A DNA stretch of 64,000 nucleotides from NCBI GenBank assembly GCA_945863885.1, contig CAMAZY010000001.1:118731-182730 (forward strand). The letters run 5' to 3'. Numbering within the stretch: the stretch's first letter is position 1; every line of letters begins with the position of its first letter. Shown in pieces: positions 53,118-61,903 of the stretch. The notes beneath the pieces are model-generated. The model saw only the letters and a program-made list of their open reading frames with translations. It ran no database searches and had not been told where the DNA came from. Source of the DNA: an uncultured Clostridia bacterium (GTDB taxonomy: Bacteria; Bacillota; Clostridia; Oscillospirales; Acutalibacteraceae). The position numbers and the translations under genes are program-made.

Positions 53118-54948
53118 CGCATTTTCCTCCGTTGAGCCTGTTTGCCCCACAGCCGGCACATTGAATCCGGCAGTGGTCGGTCGTTTCGCCCGCATAGGCC
53201 TTTTTGTTTTCGTCAATCAAAAACTGCTTTCTGATTCCGTAGTCAAGGTGATCCCACGGGAGAACTTCAGAAAAGTCGCGCTTTCTTGACGAGTAAAACA
53301 GCGGGTCGATTCCACATTCTTCGAACGTCTTTTCCCATACGTCGATTTTAAAGCTGTCGTCCCACGAGTCGAACTTACAGCCGTTTTTCCACGCTTTTTC
53401 AATCACGTCGCAAAGCCGTCTGTCTCCTCTTGCCAAAACGCCCTCAAGGAAGCTGATGTCAATCTTATGATAACTGACTCTTACTTTTTTGGTCTTTACT
53501 GAGGCAAGAAGATGCTCCTGCTTGACTTTGAGCTCGTCTCTCGTGTTCTGCGCCTCCCACTGAAACGGCGTGAACGGCTTCGGAACAAAGGACGCCACAC
53601 TGATTGATACCTGTACGCCCTTGCCCTTGGGCTTGTCCTGGTTGCGGTAAAACTCGTCCACCACCCTTTGTGAGAGGTCGGCGATTCCGGCTACGTCGTC
53701 AAGTGTTTCCGTCGGAAGTCCGAGCATGAAATAAAGCTTGACCGCCGTCCAGCCGCCCGAGAAAGCCTTGCGTGACGTTTCAAGCACCTCTTTTTCGGTG
53801 ACGTTTTTGTTGATAGCGTCACGAAGTCGCTGTGTGCCCGCTTCGGGCGCAAAGGTCAGTCCGCTTCTTCTGACGGTCTGAAGCTTTTCCATCAATTCGT
53901 CCGAAAAGTTATCGACACGAAGAGACGGAAGCGCAATATTGATTTTTTCAGGAATCGTCCAGTCAAAAAGCTTGTTGATAAGCGTCTCCAGTCGAGTGTA
54001 ATCGCTCGTACTCAAAGATGAAAGCGAAATTTCGTCGTAGCCCGTACTTTTGCAAAGAGCCTTGCACTGCTCATTGATTACCTCGGGCGATTTTTCCCGT
54101 ATCGGGCGGTATAAAAAGCCTGCCTGACAAAAGCGGCAGCCTCTGATACAGCCACGGAAAATTTCGTGAACGACACGGTCGTGAACAACTTCGATAAACG
54201 GTACGATAAATTTATCCGGGTAACTGACCGTATCAAGGTCGGAAATGATTCTTTTCTTCACCTTTTCGGGGGCAGTCTCTTTCGGCGTGATTGCCTTGAT
54301 TGTGCCGTCCTCGTGATACGAAATATCATAAAGCGACGGAACGTAAATACCTTCAATTTTTGCCGCACGCCTCAAAAATTCCTGCTTGCTTGTCCCCTCT
54401 TTTTTACATTCTTTCAAAAGGTCAAACAGCTCGTTGGAGACTTCTTCTCCCTCGCCTAAGGAAAAAATATCAAAAAATTCCGCAAGCGGCTCGGGATTGC
54501 AGGCGCAGGGACCTCCGCCAACAACAATCGGCGTCAATGACGTACGGTCTTTTGCCCGGACAGGAAGCCCCGCAAGGTCGAGCATATTCAATACATTCGT
54601 ATAGGAAAGCTCATACTGAAGCGTAAAGCCAATCAAGTCAAAATCCTTGATCGGGTCACCGCTTTCAAGCGCATAAAGCGGAAGAGCTCGTTTTCTCATC
54701 TCTTCTTCCATATCGTGCCACGGCGCAAACACCCGTTCGCACCATACATCGTCACGCTCGTTTGCCGCCGCATATAAGATTTTAATTCCAAGGTGAGACA
54801 TACCGATTTCGTAGCAGTCGGGAAAGCAAAACGCATAGCGGATATCCACCTTGCTTTTATCTTTTACCACGCTGTTGAGTTCACCGCCTGTATAGCGTCC
54901 GGGCTTTTGAACAAGCGGAAGAATTTTTTCAATTTTCTTACTAACCAT
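53092..54948 (-). CDS. TIGR03960-type B12-binding/radical SAM protein
   Basis: A 618-residue protein: N-terminal B12-like domain (about 20-200; RYAFCFPDCYEIGMSHLGIKILYAA), radical SAM core with FRGCIRGCRFCQAGFLYRP (C-x3-C-x2-C, about 270), SLSSLSTSDY and APEAGTQRLRD, and a C-terminal cysteine cluster CRIQCAGCGANR. Substrate unproven. It overlaps and is coupled to the DUF2344 partner. Confidence 0.93.
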   Translation of the reverse strand: MVSKKIEKILPLVQKPGRYTGGELNSVVKDKSKVDIRYAFCFPDCYEIGMSHLGIKILYAAANERDDVWCERVFAPWHDMEEEMRKRALPLYALESGDPIKDFDLIGFTLQYELSYTNVLNMLDLAGLPVRAKDRTSLTPIVVGGGPCACNPEPLAEFFDIFSLGEGEEVSNELFDLLKECKKEGTSKQEFLRRAAKIEGIYVPSLYDISYHEDGTIKAITPKETAPEKVKKRIISDLDTVSYPDKFIVPFIEVVHDRVVHEIFRGCIRGCRFCQAGFLYRPIREKSPEVINEQCKALCKSTGYDEISLSSLSTSDYTRLETLINKLFDWTIPEKINIALPSLRVDNFSDELMEKLQTVRRSGLTFAPEAGTQRLRDAINKNVTEKEVLETSRKAFSGGWTAVKLYFMLGLPTETLDDVAGIADLSQRVVDEFYRNQDKPKGKGVQVSISVASFVPKPFTPFQWEAQNTRDELKVKQEHLLASVKTKKVRVSYHKIDISFLEGVLARGDRRLCDVIEKAWKNGCKFDSWDDSFKIDVWEKTFEECGIDPLFYSSRKRDFSEVLPWDHLDYGIRKQFLIDENKKAYAGETTDHCRIQCAGCGANRLNGGKCDALSKNMV

Positions 54949-54975
54949 AGCCTTTACCCGGCAAAAGCCGGCCTT

Positions 54976-55602
54976 TCATTCTTTTGATTTCTGACTGTTG
55001 CCTATTCTCAGTTTGATATTGACCGCCATCAGATACAGGCAAACACAGATAAGACTTGCGTTCAGACTGATAAAAACGGTATAGCAGACACAAAAACAGG
55101 CAAAAAGCAGAACGGAAAAATCTGACACGATATTCAGCTTACTTTCCGTTTCGTCTTCGTCAAAGCGTTCTAATAAAATATACCGCAAAAATTGTCCCGC
55201 GTCAAGTATTCCGACCGGCATCATATTCAGTCCGCCGATGAGAATATTTACCGCAAAGCCGACAGCAAAGACTTCCCACACAAAAAAACAGTATAAAACG
55301 GCAAACACGACGGCAAGAGCGCAATTGACAACAATTCCGCCCATCGCAACCGCCGCCTGACGCTTATAGCAAAGCGAAGACACTCCTTTTCGTTCGATCC
55401 GGATTCCGAAAGCACCGAAAATGACACTTTCCGGTCTTTCTCCGAAGGCGAACAATAAAACAAGATGTCCGCACTCATGCAAAAGCGAGGACATAACCGA
55501 AATACCGACAATCCGTCTGTCACAGGTCAGAAGCATCGCCGTGATGACGGCAAAAAAAGAAAACGTTAAACGAAATCGGGTATCAAACGCTTCAACCGTC
55601 AT
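54976..55602 (-). CDS. M50 site-2 protease (SpoIVFB-like)
   Basis: A 208-residue intramembrane metalloprotease with about five helices. Zinc motif HECGH at 42-46 (H-E-x-x-H) and the third ligand in NMMPVGILDAGQ (Asp134), corresponding to the NPDG box. Size and topology match SpoIVFB, which cleaves pro-sigma-K in sporulating Bacilli and Clostridia. It overlaps the upstream M23 gene by 4 bp, the arrangement of spoIVFA-spoIVFB. The sporulation role is inferred from this pairing. Confidence 0.85.
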   Translation of the reverse strand: MTVEAFDTRFRLTFSFFAVITAMLLTCDRRIVGISVMSSLLHECGHLVLLFAFGERPESVIFGAFGIRIERKGVSSLCYKRQAAVAMGGIVVNCALAVVFAVLYCFFVWEVFAVGFAVNILIGGLNMMPVGILDAGQFLRYILLERFDEDETESKLNIVSDFSVLLFACFCVCYTVFISLNASLICVCLYLMAVNIKLRIGNSQKSKE

Positions 55603-56516
55603 TCTTTTTTCAAAAACGGCATCGGATCGATTCTTTCGCCGTTTTTATGGATTTCAAAATGAAGATGCGGACCTGTTGACCAGCCGGTACTACCGACCAG
55701 CGCAATCGTTTCGCCCTGTCGGATTTTTGCTCCTTTTTCGGCAAGAATACTGCTGCAATGGCAGTACAGGGTTTCAAGCCCGTTTGAATGTGTCAGATAA
55801 ATGTATTTTCCGCTTCGGCTGTCCTCGCCCGTTTTTGAGACAGTTCCGTTGTATGCCGCTTTTATCTTTGTCCCGAGCGGTGCCGCAATATCAAGACCGG
55901 TATGGAAAGCCCTGACTTTCGTAATCGGATTCAAACGATAGCCGAATTCGGACGTGTATCGGGTACTGTCAACCGGGGAAACGATTTTTTCCGTTTCGTC
56001 CTGACTTTTATAATCAAGAGACAGGGTTGATACAGCCGATTTTTTCGCTTCTGCGTTCACTCTTTCGGTTAACGGCTCGGTAGTTTCGGTATCTGACGGT
56101 TCGGATTCACTGCTGAATGCACCGCTATCATTCGTATTTTCTTCATCGGACATGGTGGTTTCACTTTCCGGTTCGCCTGCGGTTGTTACAGCACGGGTGC
56201 TTTCGGCGGCGGTTTCATCATTTTTTGAGTCGAAAACCGGGAAGAACTCCACCGGCTCGGATAAATAGTTTCTGACATATCCCATAACACTTGCCGCATC
56301 ACTTTTGAAGCTTTCCCAATTGATAAGTGCCGACATATCGGAGCGAAAATCCTCCCCTGCGCCGGTTCTTGAAAGAATCAGAAATGCTATACAAAGCAAA
56401 ATACAGACAACAATCTGCGTAACGGTTACGATGCTGATTTTCCCGTCTTTTTCGGTCTTTTTTCTGTCTCTTCTGACTTGTGCCGAACCACTGTTCATAT
56501 TTTCTTCCATTGCCAT
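55599..56516 (-). CDS. Membrane-anchored M23 (LytM) protein, SpoIVFA-like
   Basis: A 305-residue protein: basic N-terminus, one helix (VTQIVVCILLCIAFLILS, about 29-46), a low-complexity acidic linker (about 110-165) and a C-terminal LytM domain with SEFGYRLNPITKVRAFHTGLDIAAP (His, Asp), LYCHCS and GPHLHFEIHKNG. All four metal/catalytic positions are kept. In B. subtilis SpoIVFA has this layout and holds SpoIVFB in check; an envelope endopeptidase is the alternative. Start at ATG 56516; later in-frame ATGs (56510, 56498) are possible. Confidence 0.82.
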   Translation of the reverse strand: MAMEENMNSGSAQVRRDRKKTEKDGKISIVTVTQIVVCILLCIAFLILSRTGAGEDFRSDMSALINWESFKSDAASVMGYVRNYLSEPVEFFPVFDSKNDETAAESTRAVTTAGEPESETTMSDEENTNDSGAFSSESEPSDTETTEPLTERVNAEAKKSAVSTLSLDYKSQDETEKIVSPVDSTRYTSEFGYRLNPITKVRAFHTGLDIAAPLGTKIKAAYNGTVSKTGEDSRSGKYIYLTHSNGLETLYCHCSSILAEKGAKIRQGETIALVGSTGWSTGPHLHFEIHKNGERIDPMPFLKKE

Positions 56517-56630
56517 CACCGCTTATCATACTTGATTTCCGTCACCCTGAAATGACACTCCGTTATAAAAAAATATGCCGAAGAGAAAGAAAAAATGACT
56601 GTTTGTACACATAGGAATAAAGGTTCGGAC

Positions 56631-56920
56631 AAAGGTGGCCGGGTGTGGCGAAGCCGCACCTTTGCCGTGTCCCGGACACGGCAAAACAAAACCGCAAGGT
56701 TTTGCGGCCGCCGTCCCGCCGCCGGCTGAGACGTTCCTGAAAGCCGCCACACTTACCGCCGGTTATAATCTACCGACTTCCCGACACAAAAAAGCCGTTC
56801 CGTGGGGAACAGCTTCATGATATTGCAAAGTAAATCTGCGACCGCTTCTGACATCTGATTTCTAACATCAAAATCTGTTTTGCGCCCGCAATTACGCATT
56901 ACGAATTACGCATTTAAAAA
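56631..56920. repeat. Dispersed mosaic repeat with palindromes (copy C)
   Basis: Gene-free stretch with GGTGTGGCGAAGCCGCACC, CCGTGTCCCGGACACGG and AAAACCGCAAGGTTTTG palindromes, then GCCGTCCCGCCGCCGG (about 56709-56724), GGTTATAATCTACC, the AAAAAGCCGTTCC/GGAACAGCTT hairpin, CTGCGACCGCTTCTGACATCTG and ATTACGCATTACGAATTACG (56891-56910). The same blocks, in the same order, occur at 16563-16870. Together they fill the 411-bp gap between two minus-strand genes. Confidence 0.7.
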
Positions 56921-56927
56921 GTTCGGT

Positions 56928-58523
56928 TCAGCATTCGTCCAAAAGCACAGCATGAGCGCACCGGATTCCGTCCACGGCGGCGGACACGATTCCGCCTGCA
57001 TAGCCGGCGCCCTCACCGCAGGGGTAAAGCCCTCTGATGTTCGACTGAAAAATGTCGTCACGAAGCACCCGGACAGGTGATGAGCTTCGGCTTTCAGGAG
57101 CGGTCAGAACCGCTTCGGGAAGCGCAAATCCTTTCATTTTTTTGTCCATTTCGACGATAGCATACGCCATCATATCCGTGACCTTCTTCGGCAGTACAAG
57201 CCGGATATCCGACGGTGTGACACCCGTTGTAAAGCTCGGGCGGACAAACGACAGCATTTTTGACGGCGTGTTATTCAGAAAGTCGCCGACAAGCTGGCAC
57301 GGTGCGGCATAGCCGCCACCGCCGACGTCATAAGCCCTATGCTCCATATTCTTTTGCAGTTCGAAACCCGCAAGCGGATGCGCCGACGGGAAGTCCTCGG
57401 GGTAAACGTTGACGAGAATTGCGGCGTTCGAGTTTTCCTTGTCTCTTGCGTACTCGCTCATGCCGTTTGTGACAACTCCATGTTCCTCGCTTGTTGCGGA
57501 AATGACCGTTCCGCCCGGACACATACAAAACGTGTACGCTCCCCTTTCGTGCTCAAAATGGCACGCAAGCTTATATACCGCCGCCGGAAGATTCTTATGC
57601 CCGGCGAAGCGTCCGTACTGAATTTTATCAATCAGCTCTCTCGGGTGCTCGATTCGAGCACCGACCGAGAACGGCTTTTGCGCCATATCTGCGCCGAGAC
57701 GGTACAGCATTTCGGCGGTGTCTCTCGCCGAATGTCCGACGGCAAGAATTACCGTGTCGGTTTCGAAGTCCTCGGTCTTCCCGTCAAATTCGTATGTGAC
57801 ACCGTGGACGTATTCGTTATAGACAATGATGTCCGTCAGCTTATGTCCGAATTTCACCTCGCCGCCTAAGGAGATAATCTCTTTTCTCATGTTTTTGACG
57901 ACATCGACAAGCTTGTCCGTGCCGATATGCGGTGTGCCGGAATACAAAATATCCTCGGGTGCGCCGTGGGCGACAAACTCAAGAAACACCTTCCGGCAAA
58001 GGTCGCTTTTGATTCCCGTCGTAAGCTTTCCGTCCGAAAACGTACCGGCTCCGCCCTCGCCGTATTGAACATTGGACTCTGTATTGAGGATTTTCGTTTC
58101 AAAAAAGCGGCTGACGTCCGCCGTTCTTGTGTCAACGTCATGTCCTCTTTCCAGCACAAGCGGCTTTAAGCCGGCTCTTGCTAAAATCAGTGCGGCGAAA
58201 ATTCCTGCCGGACCGAAGCCGACCACAACGGGACGAAGAACCGACGTCCGCTTATTTTCCGGACAGACATAGCTGTATTTCTTCGCAAGGCTGATTTTGT
58301 TGGAGTTGATTTTTTTAATAAGACGTTCCTCGTCCGTGTCAACCTTGACGTCAACGGTGTAGGAAAAGAAAATGTCGTCTTTTTTTCGGCTGTCTATCGA
58401 GCGGCGCACGATTTCGAGCGACCGGATCTGCTCTTTTTTTATCCGAAGAAGCTTGGCACACTTTTTGTAAAGATCGTCCTTGTCGCTGTCAAGCTCCTGT
58501 CGTATTTCACTGATTCTTATCAT
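56928..58523 (-). CDS. FAD-dependent oxidoreductase (COG2509-type)
   Basis: A 531-residue flavoprotein: N-terminal ferredoxin-like domain (about 1-90), FAD-binding VVVGFGPAGIFAALILARAGLKPLVLERG (about 98-126), VQYGEGGAGTFSDGKLTTG, VILAVGHSARDTAEML and the C-terminal GLYPCGEGAGYAGGIVSAAVDG. Widespread in Firmicutes and annotated only as an FAD-dependent protein; no substrate is known. It overlaps the upstream gene by 17 bp. Confidence 0.92.
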   Translation of the reverse strand: MIRISEIRQELDSDKDDLYKKCAKLLRIKKEQIRSLEIVRRSIDSRKKDDIFFSYTVDVKVDTDEERLIKKINSNKISLAKKYSYVCPENKRTSVLRPVVVGFGPAGIFAALILARAGLKPLVLERGHDVDTRTADVSRFFETKILNTESNVQYGEGGAGTFSDGKLTTGIKSDLCRKVFLEFVAHGAPEDILYSGTPHIGTDKLVDVVKNMRKEIISLGGEVKFGHKLTDIIVYNEYVHGVTYEFDGKTEDFETDTVILAVGHSARDTAEMLYRLGADMAQKPFSVGARIEHPRELIDKIQYGRFAGHKNLPAAVYKLACHFEHERGAYTFCMCPGGTVISATSEEHGVVTNGMSEYARDKENSNAAILVNVYPEDFPSAHPLAGFELQKNMEHRAYDVGGGGYAAPCQLVGDFLNNTPSKMLSFVRPSFTTGVTPSDIRLVLPKKVTDMMAYAIVEMDKKMKGFALPEAVLTAPESRSSSPVRVLRDDIFQSNIRGLYPCGEGAGYAGGIVSAAVDGIRCAHAVLLDEC

Positions 58524-59751
58524 TATTTTTGTCTCCTGTCACAATCGAAAGGGCACAGCATCTTGCACTGCTCCATGCCCATTGAAGATTATACCCGCCG
58601 CAAAGCCCGTCCACGTCAAGCATTTCGCCGATGCAGTAAAGCCCTTTATGCTTTTTCGACTGCATCGTTTTCGGGTCGAATTCGTCGGTTTTCACGCCGC
58701 CTGCCGTCACCTGCGCCGCCGAAAAATCCGCCGTCCCCGTGATTTCAAAATCGCATTTTTTACATAGCGCGCATAGGCTTTTCAGCCGTTTTTCGTCAAG
58801 CACCGAAAGCTTTTCGTCCTGTCCGATTCCGGCTCTTTTTATAAGCATCATGCCGACTTTTTTCGGCATAAAGCCCGTCAGCAGATTTTCGGCGGCAAAT
58901 CCCGGGTGAAGCCTTACCGAATTTTCAACTGCGCCGAGCAGTTTGTCAAAACTCATTCCGGGAACAAAGTCCACCGTAAGCCGAAGCGGTGCTTTGCTTT
59001 TCAGAAAGTGCCGTGCGGCATAAACCGAAAGCTGCATGGCGGCGATTCCCGAAATGGAATTGTCGCCGAACTGAAGCTCACCCGTTTCCTCTTTTAAAAG
59101 CGTCTTTCCGTCAAAAAGCGCAATCTTTGCCGCCGCACGGATACCCTTGAGCGATCGGAGAGCTTTATCCGATGAAACGAGCTTTACTAAAGACGGTGCC
59201 GTTTTTGTCACGCTGTGACCGAGAGAAGAAAGCAGCTCATAGCTTTGATATCCCTTGACGCCGGCCTTGGCTCCGCAGGCGAAAACAACCTTATCGTAGA
59301 CCGTACCGCCGTTTATCATAAAGCCGCCGCCCGATTTCTTAACACTCTGACACTCCGTGCCGCAAATAAACTTTACCCCGGCTTCCTCGCACGAAAACCG
59401 CAAAGCGTCGAGCACGGCGGAAGCCTGATTGCTCATCGGATACACTCTTCCCTCGCTGTCAGAAACGCAGTACAGCCCGAGCGACGAAAAAAAGTCAAGA
59501 TTGCTTTCGGGCGAAAACCGCCTGAGGGCAGTTTCCGCAAAATGATACGAATACGGATAACAGTTTTTGTCAACAAATAAATTAGTGAGATTGCATCGGC
59601 CGTTGCCGGTTGCAAGAAGCTTCTTGCCGACCCGTTCATTTTTTTCAATGATGTCAACTTCGACATGAAGTCCCATTTCTTTTGAAAGCGACAGCACCGA
59701 AACAGCGCAGGCAAGACCCGATGTGCCGCCGCCGATGATTGCAATTTTCAT
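58507..59751 (-). CDS. HI0933/BaiN-like flavoprotein
   Basis: A 414-residue FAD protein: IAIIGGGTSGLACAVSVL at the N-terminus, KLLATGNGRCNLTN, VYPMSNQASAVLDALR, ELQFGDNSISGIAAMQLS, TAGGVKTDEFDPKTMQSK and GLYCIGEMLDVDGLCGGYNLQWAW. Homologues are often named aminoacetone oxidase; bile-acid BaiN belongs to the same family, so the specific reaction is uncertain. Operon with the downstream FAD gene. Confidence 0.93.
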   Translation of the reverse strand: MKIAIIGGGTSGLACAVSVLSLSKEMGLHVEVDIIEKNERVGKKLLATGNGRCNLTNLFVDKNCYPYSYHFAETALRRFSPESNLDFFSSLGLYCVSDSEGRVYPMSNQASAVLDALRFSCEEAGVKFICGTECQSVKKSGGGFMINGGTVYDKVVFACGAKAGVKGYQSYELLSSLGHSVTKTAPSLVKLVSSDKALRSLKGIRAAAKIALFDGKTLLKEETGELQFGDNSISGIAAMQLSVYAARHFLKSKAPLRLTVDFVPGMSFDKLLGAVENSVRLHPGFAAENLLTGFMPKKVGMMLIKRAGIGQDEKLSVLDEKRLKSLCALCKKCDFEITGTADFSAAQVTAGGVKTDEFDPKTMQSKKHKGLYCIGEMLDVDGLCGGYNLQWAWSSARCCALSIVTGDKNNDKNQ

Positions 59752-59835
59752 GTTGACCGCCTCCGTTTCTCAGATTTCAGATTTCAGATAACAGATATTT
59801 TAGCACATGCTTTTCAATAAAGCAATCCTTTCACC

Positions 59836-59864
59836 TTGACTTCAAAGATATATAAGGATATAAT
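59836..59864 (+). promoter_or_regulatory. Promoter of rfbC-rfbD
   Basis: TTGACT (59836-59841), 17-nt spacer, perfect TATAAT (59859-59864). Confidence 0.85.
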
Positions 59865-59918
59865 GCATAGTATCTTCTAAAGAAAAGAGGGAATATCGGT
59901 TTATCCGATAACGCTTAT

Positions 59919-60482
59919 ATGAAAATCATTGACACAGAAATCCCCGAAGTAAAAATCGTTGAGCCGCAGGTGTTCGGCGATAACCGGGGTTGGTTTTACG
60001 AGTCATACAGCTTCGAAAAGCTGAAAGACCTAGGAATTGACACCGTTTTTGTTCAGGACAACCGCTCGTTTTCCGCCGCCAAGGGCACGCTTCGGGGCAT
60101 TCATTTTCAACGTTCGCCGAAAGCGCAGACAAAGCTCATTTCCTGTACAAAGGGTGAAATACTTGACGTTGCGGTCGACCTTCGAAAAGGCAGTCCGACC
60201 TATCTCAAATCCGTTTCCGTTGTGCTTTCCGAGGAAAACAAGCGAATGCTCTATATCCCGAAAGGCTTCGGTCACGGCTTTGTGACGCTTACGAAAAATG
60301 TCGAGGTGTTTTACAAGGTTGACGACTTTTACAGCAAAGAAAATGACAGAAGCATTCATTTTGACGACCCGCAGATCGGGATTGACTGGGGTGTCGAAAA
60401 CCCTGTTCTTTCTCAAAAGGACATAAACGCCCCCTATCTTACGGACAGCGATGTCAATTTTATTTACGGAGAAAAAATATGA
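59919..60482 (+). CDS. rfbC: dTDP-4-dehydrorhamnose 3,5-epimerase
   Basis: A 187-residue cupin-fold epimerase of dTDP-L-rhamnose synthesis: FGDNRGWFYESYSFEKLKDLG, FVQDNRSFSAAKGTLRGIHFQ (catalytic His), LDVAVDLRKGSPTY, YIPKGFGHGFVTL. Full length. No clear ribosome binding site directly ahead of ATG 59919. It overlaps rfbD by 4 bp (ATGA). rfbA and rfbB are not in this window. Confidence 0.95.
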   Translation: MKIIDTEIPEVKIVEPQVFGDNRGWFYESYSFEKLKDLGIDTVFVQDNRSFSAAKGTLRGIHFQRSPKAQTKLISCTKGEILDVAVDLRKGSPTYLKSVSVVLSEENKRMLYIPKGFGHGFVTLTKNVEVFYKVDDFYSKENDRSIHFDDPQIGIDWGVENPVLSQKDINAPYLTDSDVNFIYGEKI

Positions 60483-61318
60483 TTATCGTAACAGGTGCAA
60501 AAGGTCAGCTCGGCTCTGATGTCTGCGAAGTGCTGACACAAAAAGGAATCGCCAACATCGGCATCGATATTGACGACGCAGATATTACAGACCTTGCCGC
60601 TCTCGAATGCTTTTTTAAAAAGAACAAGGCTGATGCAGTCATTCACTGCGCCGCCTACACTGCCGTTGACAAGGCCGAGGATGAAAAAGAAAAGTGCTTC
60701 GAAATCAACGCAAAAGGCACGGAAAACATTGCAAAATGCTGTCAGAAATTTTCGATGAAGCTATTATACGTCAGTACCGACTACGTTTTCAGCGGCAAGG
60801 GCGAAACCGCTTTTTCCGTTGACAGCGAAAAAGGTCCGCTCAACGTCTACGGTGAAAGCAAGCTAATGGGTGAAAAAGCCGTCAGAGAAAACCTCGACCG
60901 TTATTTTATCGTCAGAACCTCGTGGGTGTTCGGCGAAAAGAACACGAATTTCATTCACACGATGCTGAAACTCAGCGAAACGAGAGATACCGTGAGCGTT
61001 GTCTGCGACCAGATCGGCTCACCGACCTATTCACGGCATCTTGCCTATCTGTTAAGCCGCATGATTGAAACCGAAAAATACGGCATTTATCATGCAACCA
61101 ACGAGGGATTTTGCTCCTGGTATGAGCTTGCGTCTTTCGCGCTCGGATATGCCGGAAAGGATACAAAAGTACTGCCCGTTTTCTCAAAGGATTACCCGGC
61201 CAAGGCGGTACGTCCCTTAAACTCACGGCTTTCCAAAAAGAGCCTTGACAAAGCCGGCTTTTCCCGTCTTCCGTCGTGGCAGGACGCTGTCCGAGAGTAC
61301 CTTTCGAACATTTTATAA
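60479..61318 (+). CDS. rfbD: dTDP-4-dehydrorhamnose reductase
   Basis: A 279-residue short-chain dehydrogenase, last step to dTDP-L-rhamnose: IIVTGAKGQLGSDV (NADPH-binding), HCAAYTAVDKAEDEKE, YVSTDYVFSGKGE (catalytic YxxxK is in VYGESKLMGEKAV), RTSWVFGEKNTNF, RPLNSRLSKKSL. Coupled to rfbC. L-rhamnose would feed a cell-surface polysaccharide. Confidence 0.96.
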   Translation: MIIVTGAKGQLGSDVCEVLTQKGIANIGIDIDDADITDLAALECFFKKNKADAVIHCAAYTAVDKAEDEKEKCFEINAKGTENIAKCCQKFSMKLLYVSTDYVFSGKGETAFSVDSEKGPLNVYGESKLMGEKAVRENLDRYFIVRTSWVFGEKNTNFIHTMLKLSETRDTVSVVCDQIGSPTYSRHLAYLLSRMIETEKYGIYHATNEGFCSWYELASFALGYAGKDTKVLPVFSKDYPAKAVRPLNSRLSKKSLDKAGFSRLPSWQDAVREYLSNIL

Positions 61319-61383
61319 GCCGCATTCCGGAGATATTTCCGAAAGAAATATTTCAGACCGAAGAAGTTTTTAGCCGAAAACTC

Positions 61384-61412
61384 TTGACTTCTTTGTCCGA
61401 ATATGGTAATAT
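61384..61412 (+). promoter_or_regulatory. Promoter of the tRNA-Ser genes
   Basis: TTGACT (61384-61389), exact 17-nt spacer, TAATAT (61407-61412), 12 bp ahead of the first tRNA. Confidence 0.78.
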
Positions 61413-61424
61413 CTCTTAGCACAC

Positions 61425-61513
61425 GGAGAGATACCGAAGCGGTTATAACGGAACGGTCTTGAAAACCGTCGTACGGCAACGTACCGTGGGTTCGAATCCC
61501 ACTCTCTCCGCCA
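61425..61513 (+). tRNA. tRNA-Ser (anticodon TGA)
   Basis: Acceptor stem GGAGAGA / TCTCTCC, anticodon loop CTTGAAA within the stem ACGGT/ACCGT giving TGA, a long variable arm (GTACGGCAACGTAC) as expected for serine, T-loop GTTCGAATC and an encoded CCA end. Confidence 0.96.
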
Positions 61514-61540
61514 TTCATCTTAATATTTTATGTTAGCAAT

Positions 61541-61631
61541 GGAGAAGTACTCAAGTTGGTGACGAGGCGCCCCTGCTAAGGGCGTAGGTCGGGCAACCGG
61601 CGCAGGAGTTCGAGTCTCCTCTTCTCCGCCA
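61541..61631 (+). tRNA. tRNA-Ser (anticodon GCT)
   Basis: Acceptor stem GGAGAAG / CTTCTCC, anticodon loop CTGCTAA in the stem CGCCC/GGGCG giving GCT, long variable arm (GTCGGGCAACCGGC), T-loop GTTCGAGTC and encoded CCA. Its 3' end plus flanking bases recur 288 bp downstream. Confidence 0.96.
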
Positions 61632-61640
61632 TGAAAAAGC
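61616..61640 (+). repeat. 25-bp direct repeat, copy 1 (tRNA-Ser 3' end)
   Basis: Begins in the T arm of tRNA-Ser(GCT), covers its 3' end with CCA, and runs into ATGAAAAAGC. Identical to 61904-61928. It resembles an attachment-site core. Confidence 0.8.
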
Positions 61641-61664
61641 ACTTGTTGAAGCAAGTGCTTTTTT
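61634..61664 (+). terminator. Terminator of the tRNA-Ser transcript
   Basis: Nine-base-pair stem AAGCACTTG / CAAGTGCTT with a 6-nt loop followed by a run of T. Confidence 0.9.
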
Positions 61665-61666
61665 CA

Positions 61667-61829
61667 ATGATATCCGTTCTCTTCGGAACGGGTGATATAC
61701 CCTGCGGGAATGATATCCGCTTTCGCCGGATGAAATATGCCTTTGGCATATAGATATTATATCATGCTTGTGAAGCAAGTATATCATACGACGCATGTCG
61801 TACATCATATCGTACAGCGATATATCATT
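61667..61829. repeat. Hairpin array with constant linkers, two orientations
   Basis: Stems CCGTTC/GAACGG, CCC/GGG, TCCG/CGGA, TGCC/GGCA, CTTG/CAAG, ACGAC/GTCGT and ATCG/CGAT are joined by 7-nt linkers. Up to about 61740 the linker reads ATGATAT or a variant (GTGATAT, ATGAAAT); after about 61757 it reads ATATCAT or ACATCAT, its reverse complement. The array lies entirely between the two copies of the 25-bp direct repeat. Same design as 49908-49987. Confidence 0.75.
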
Positions 61830-61903
61830 ATATTCACACCCAGAGAAGAAAATAAAACGTGAGTTAAGAATCGCCAGATGCGGATTAGTTGCCACAGACT
61901 CGG

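Noticed and set aside
61335..61360. Hairpin after rfbD (ATATTTC / GAAATAT)
   Set aside because: No T tract follows, so it is not supported as an intrinsic terminator.
61667..61829. Short palindromic units considered as a CRISPR array
   Set aside because: Here the palindromes vary and the linkers are constant, with units of about 20 bp, the opposite of repeat-spacer structure.
61551..61895. 114-codon minus-strand frame covering tRNA-Ser(GCT) and the hairpin array
   Set aside because: The C-terminal GDSNSCAGCPTYALSRGA-type sequence is the usual false translation of a tRNA gene; the rest is repeat DNA.
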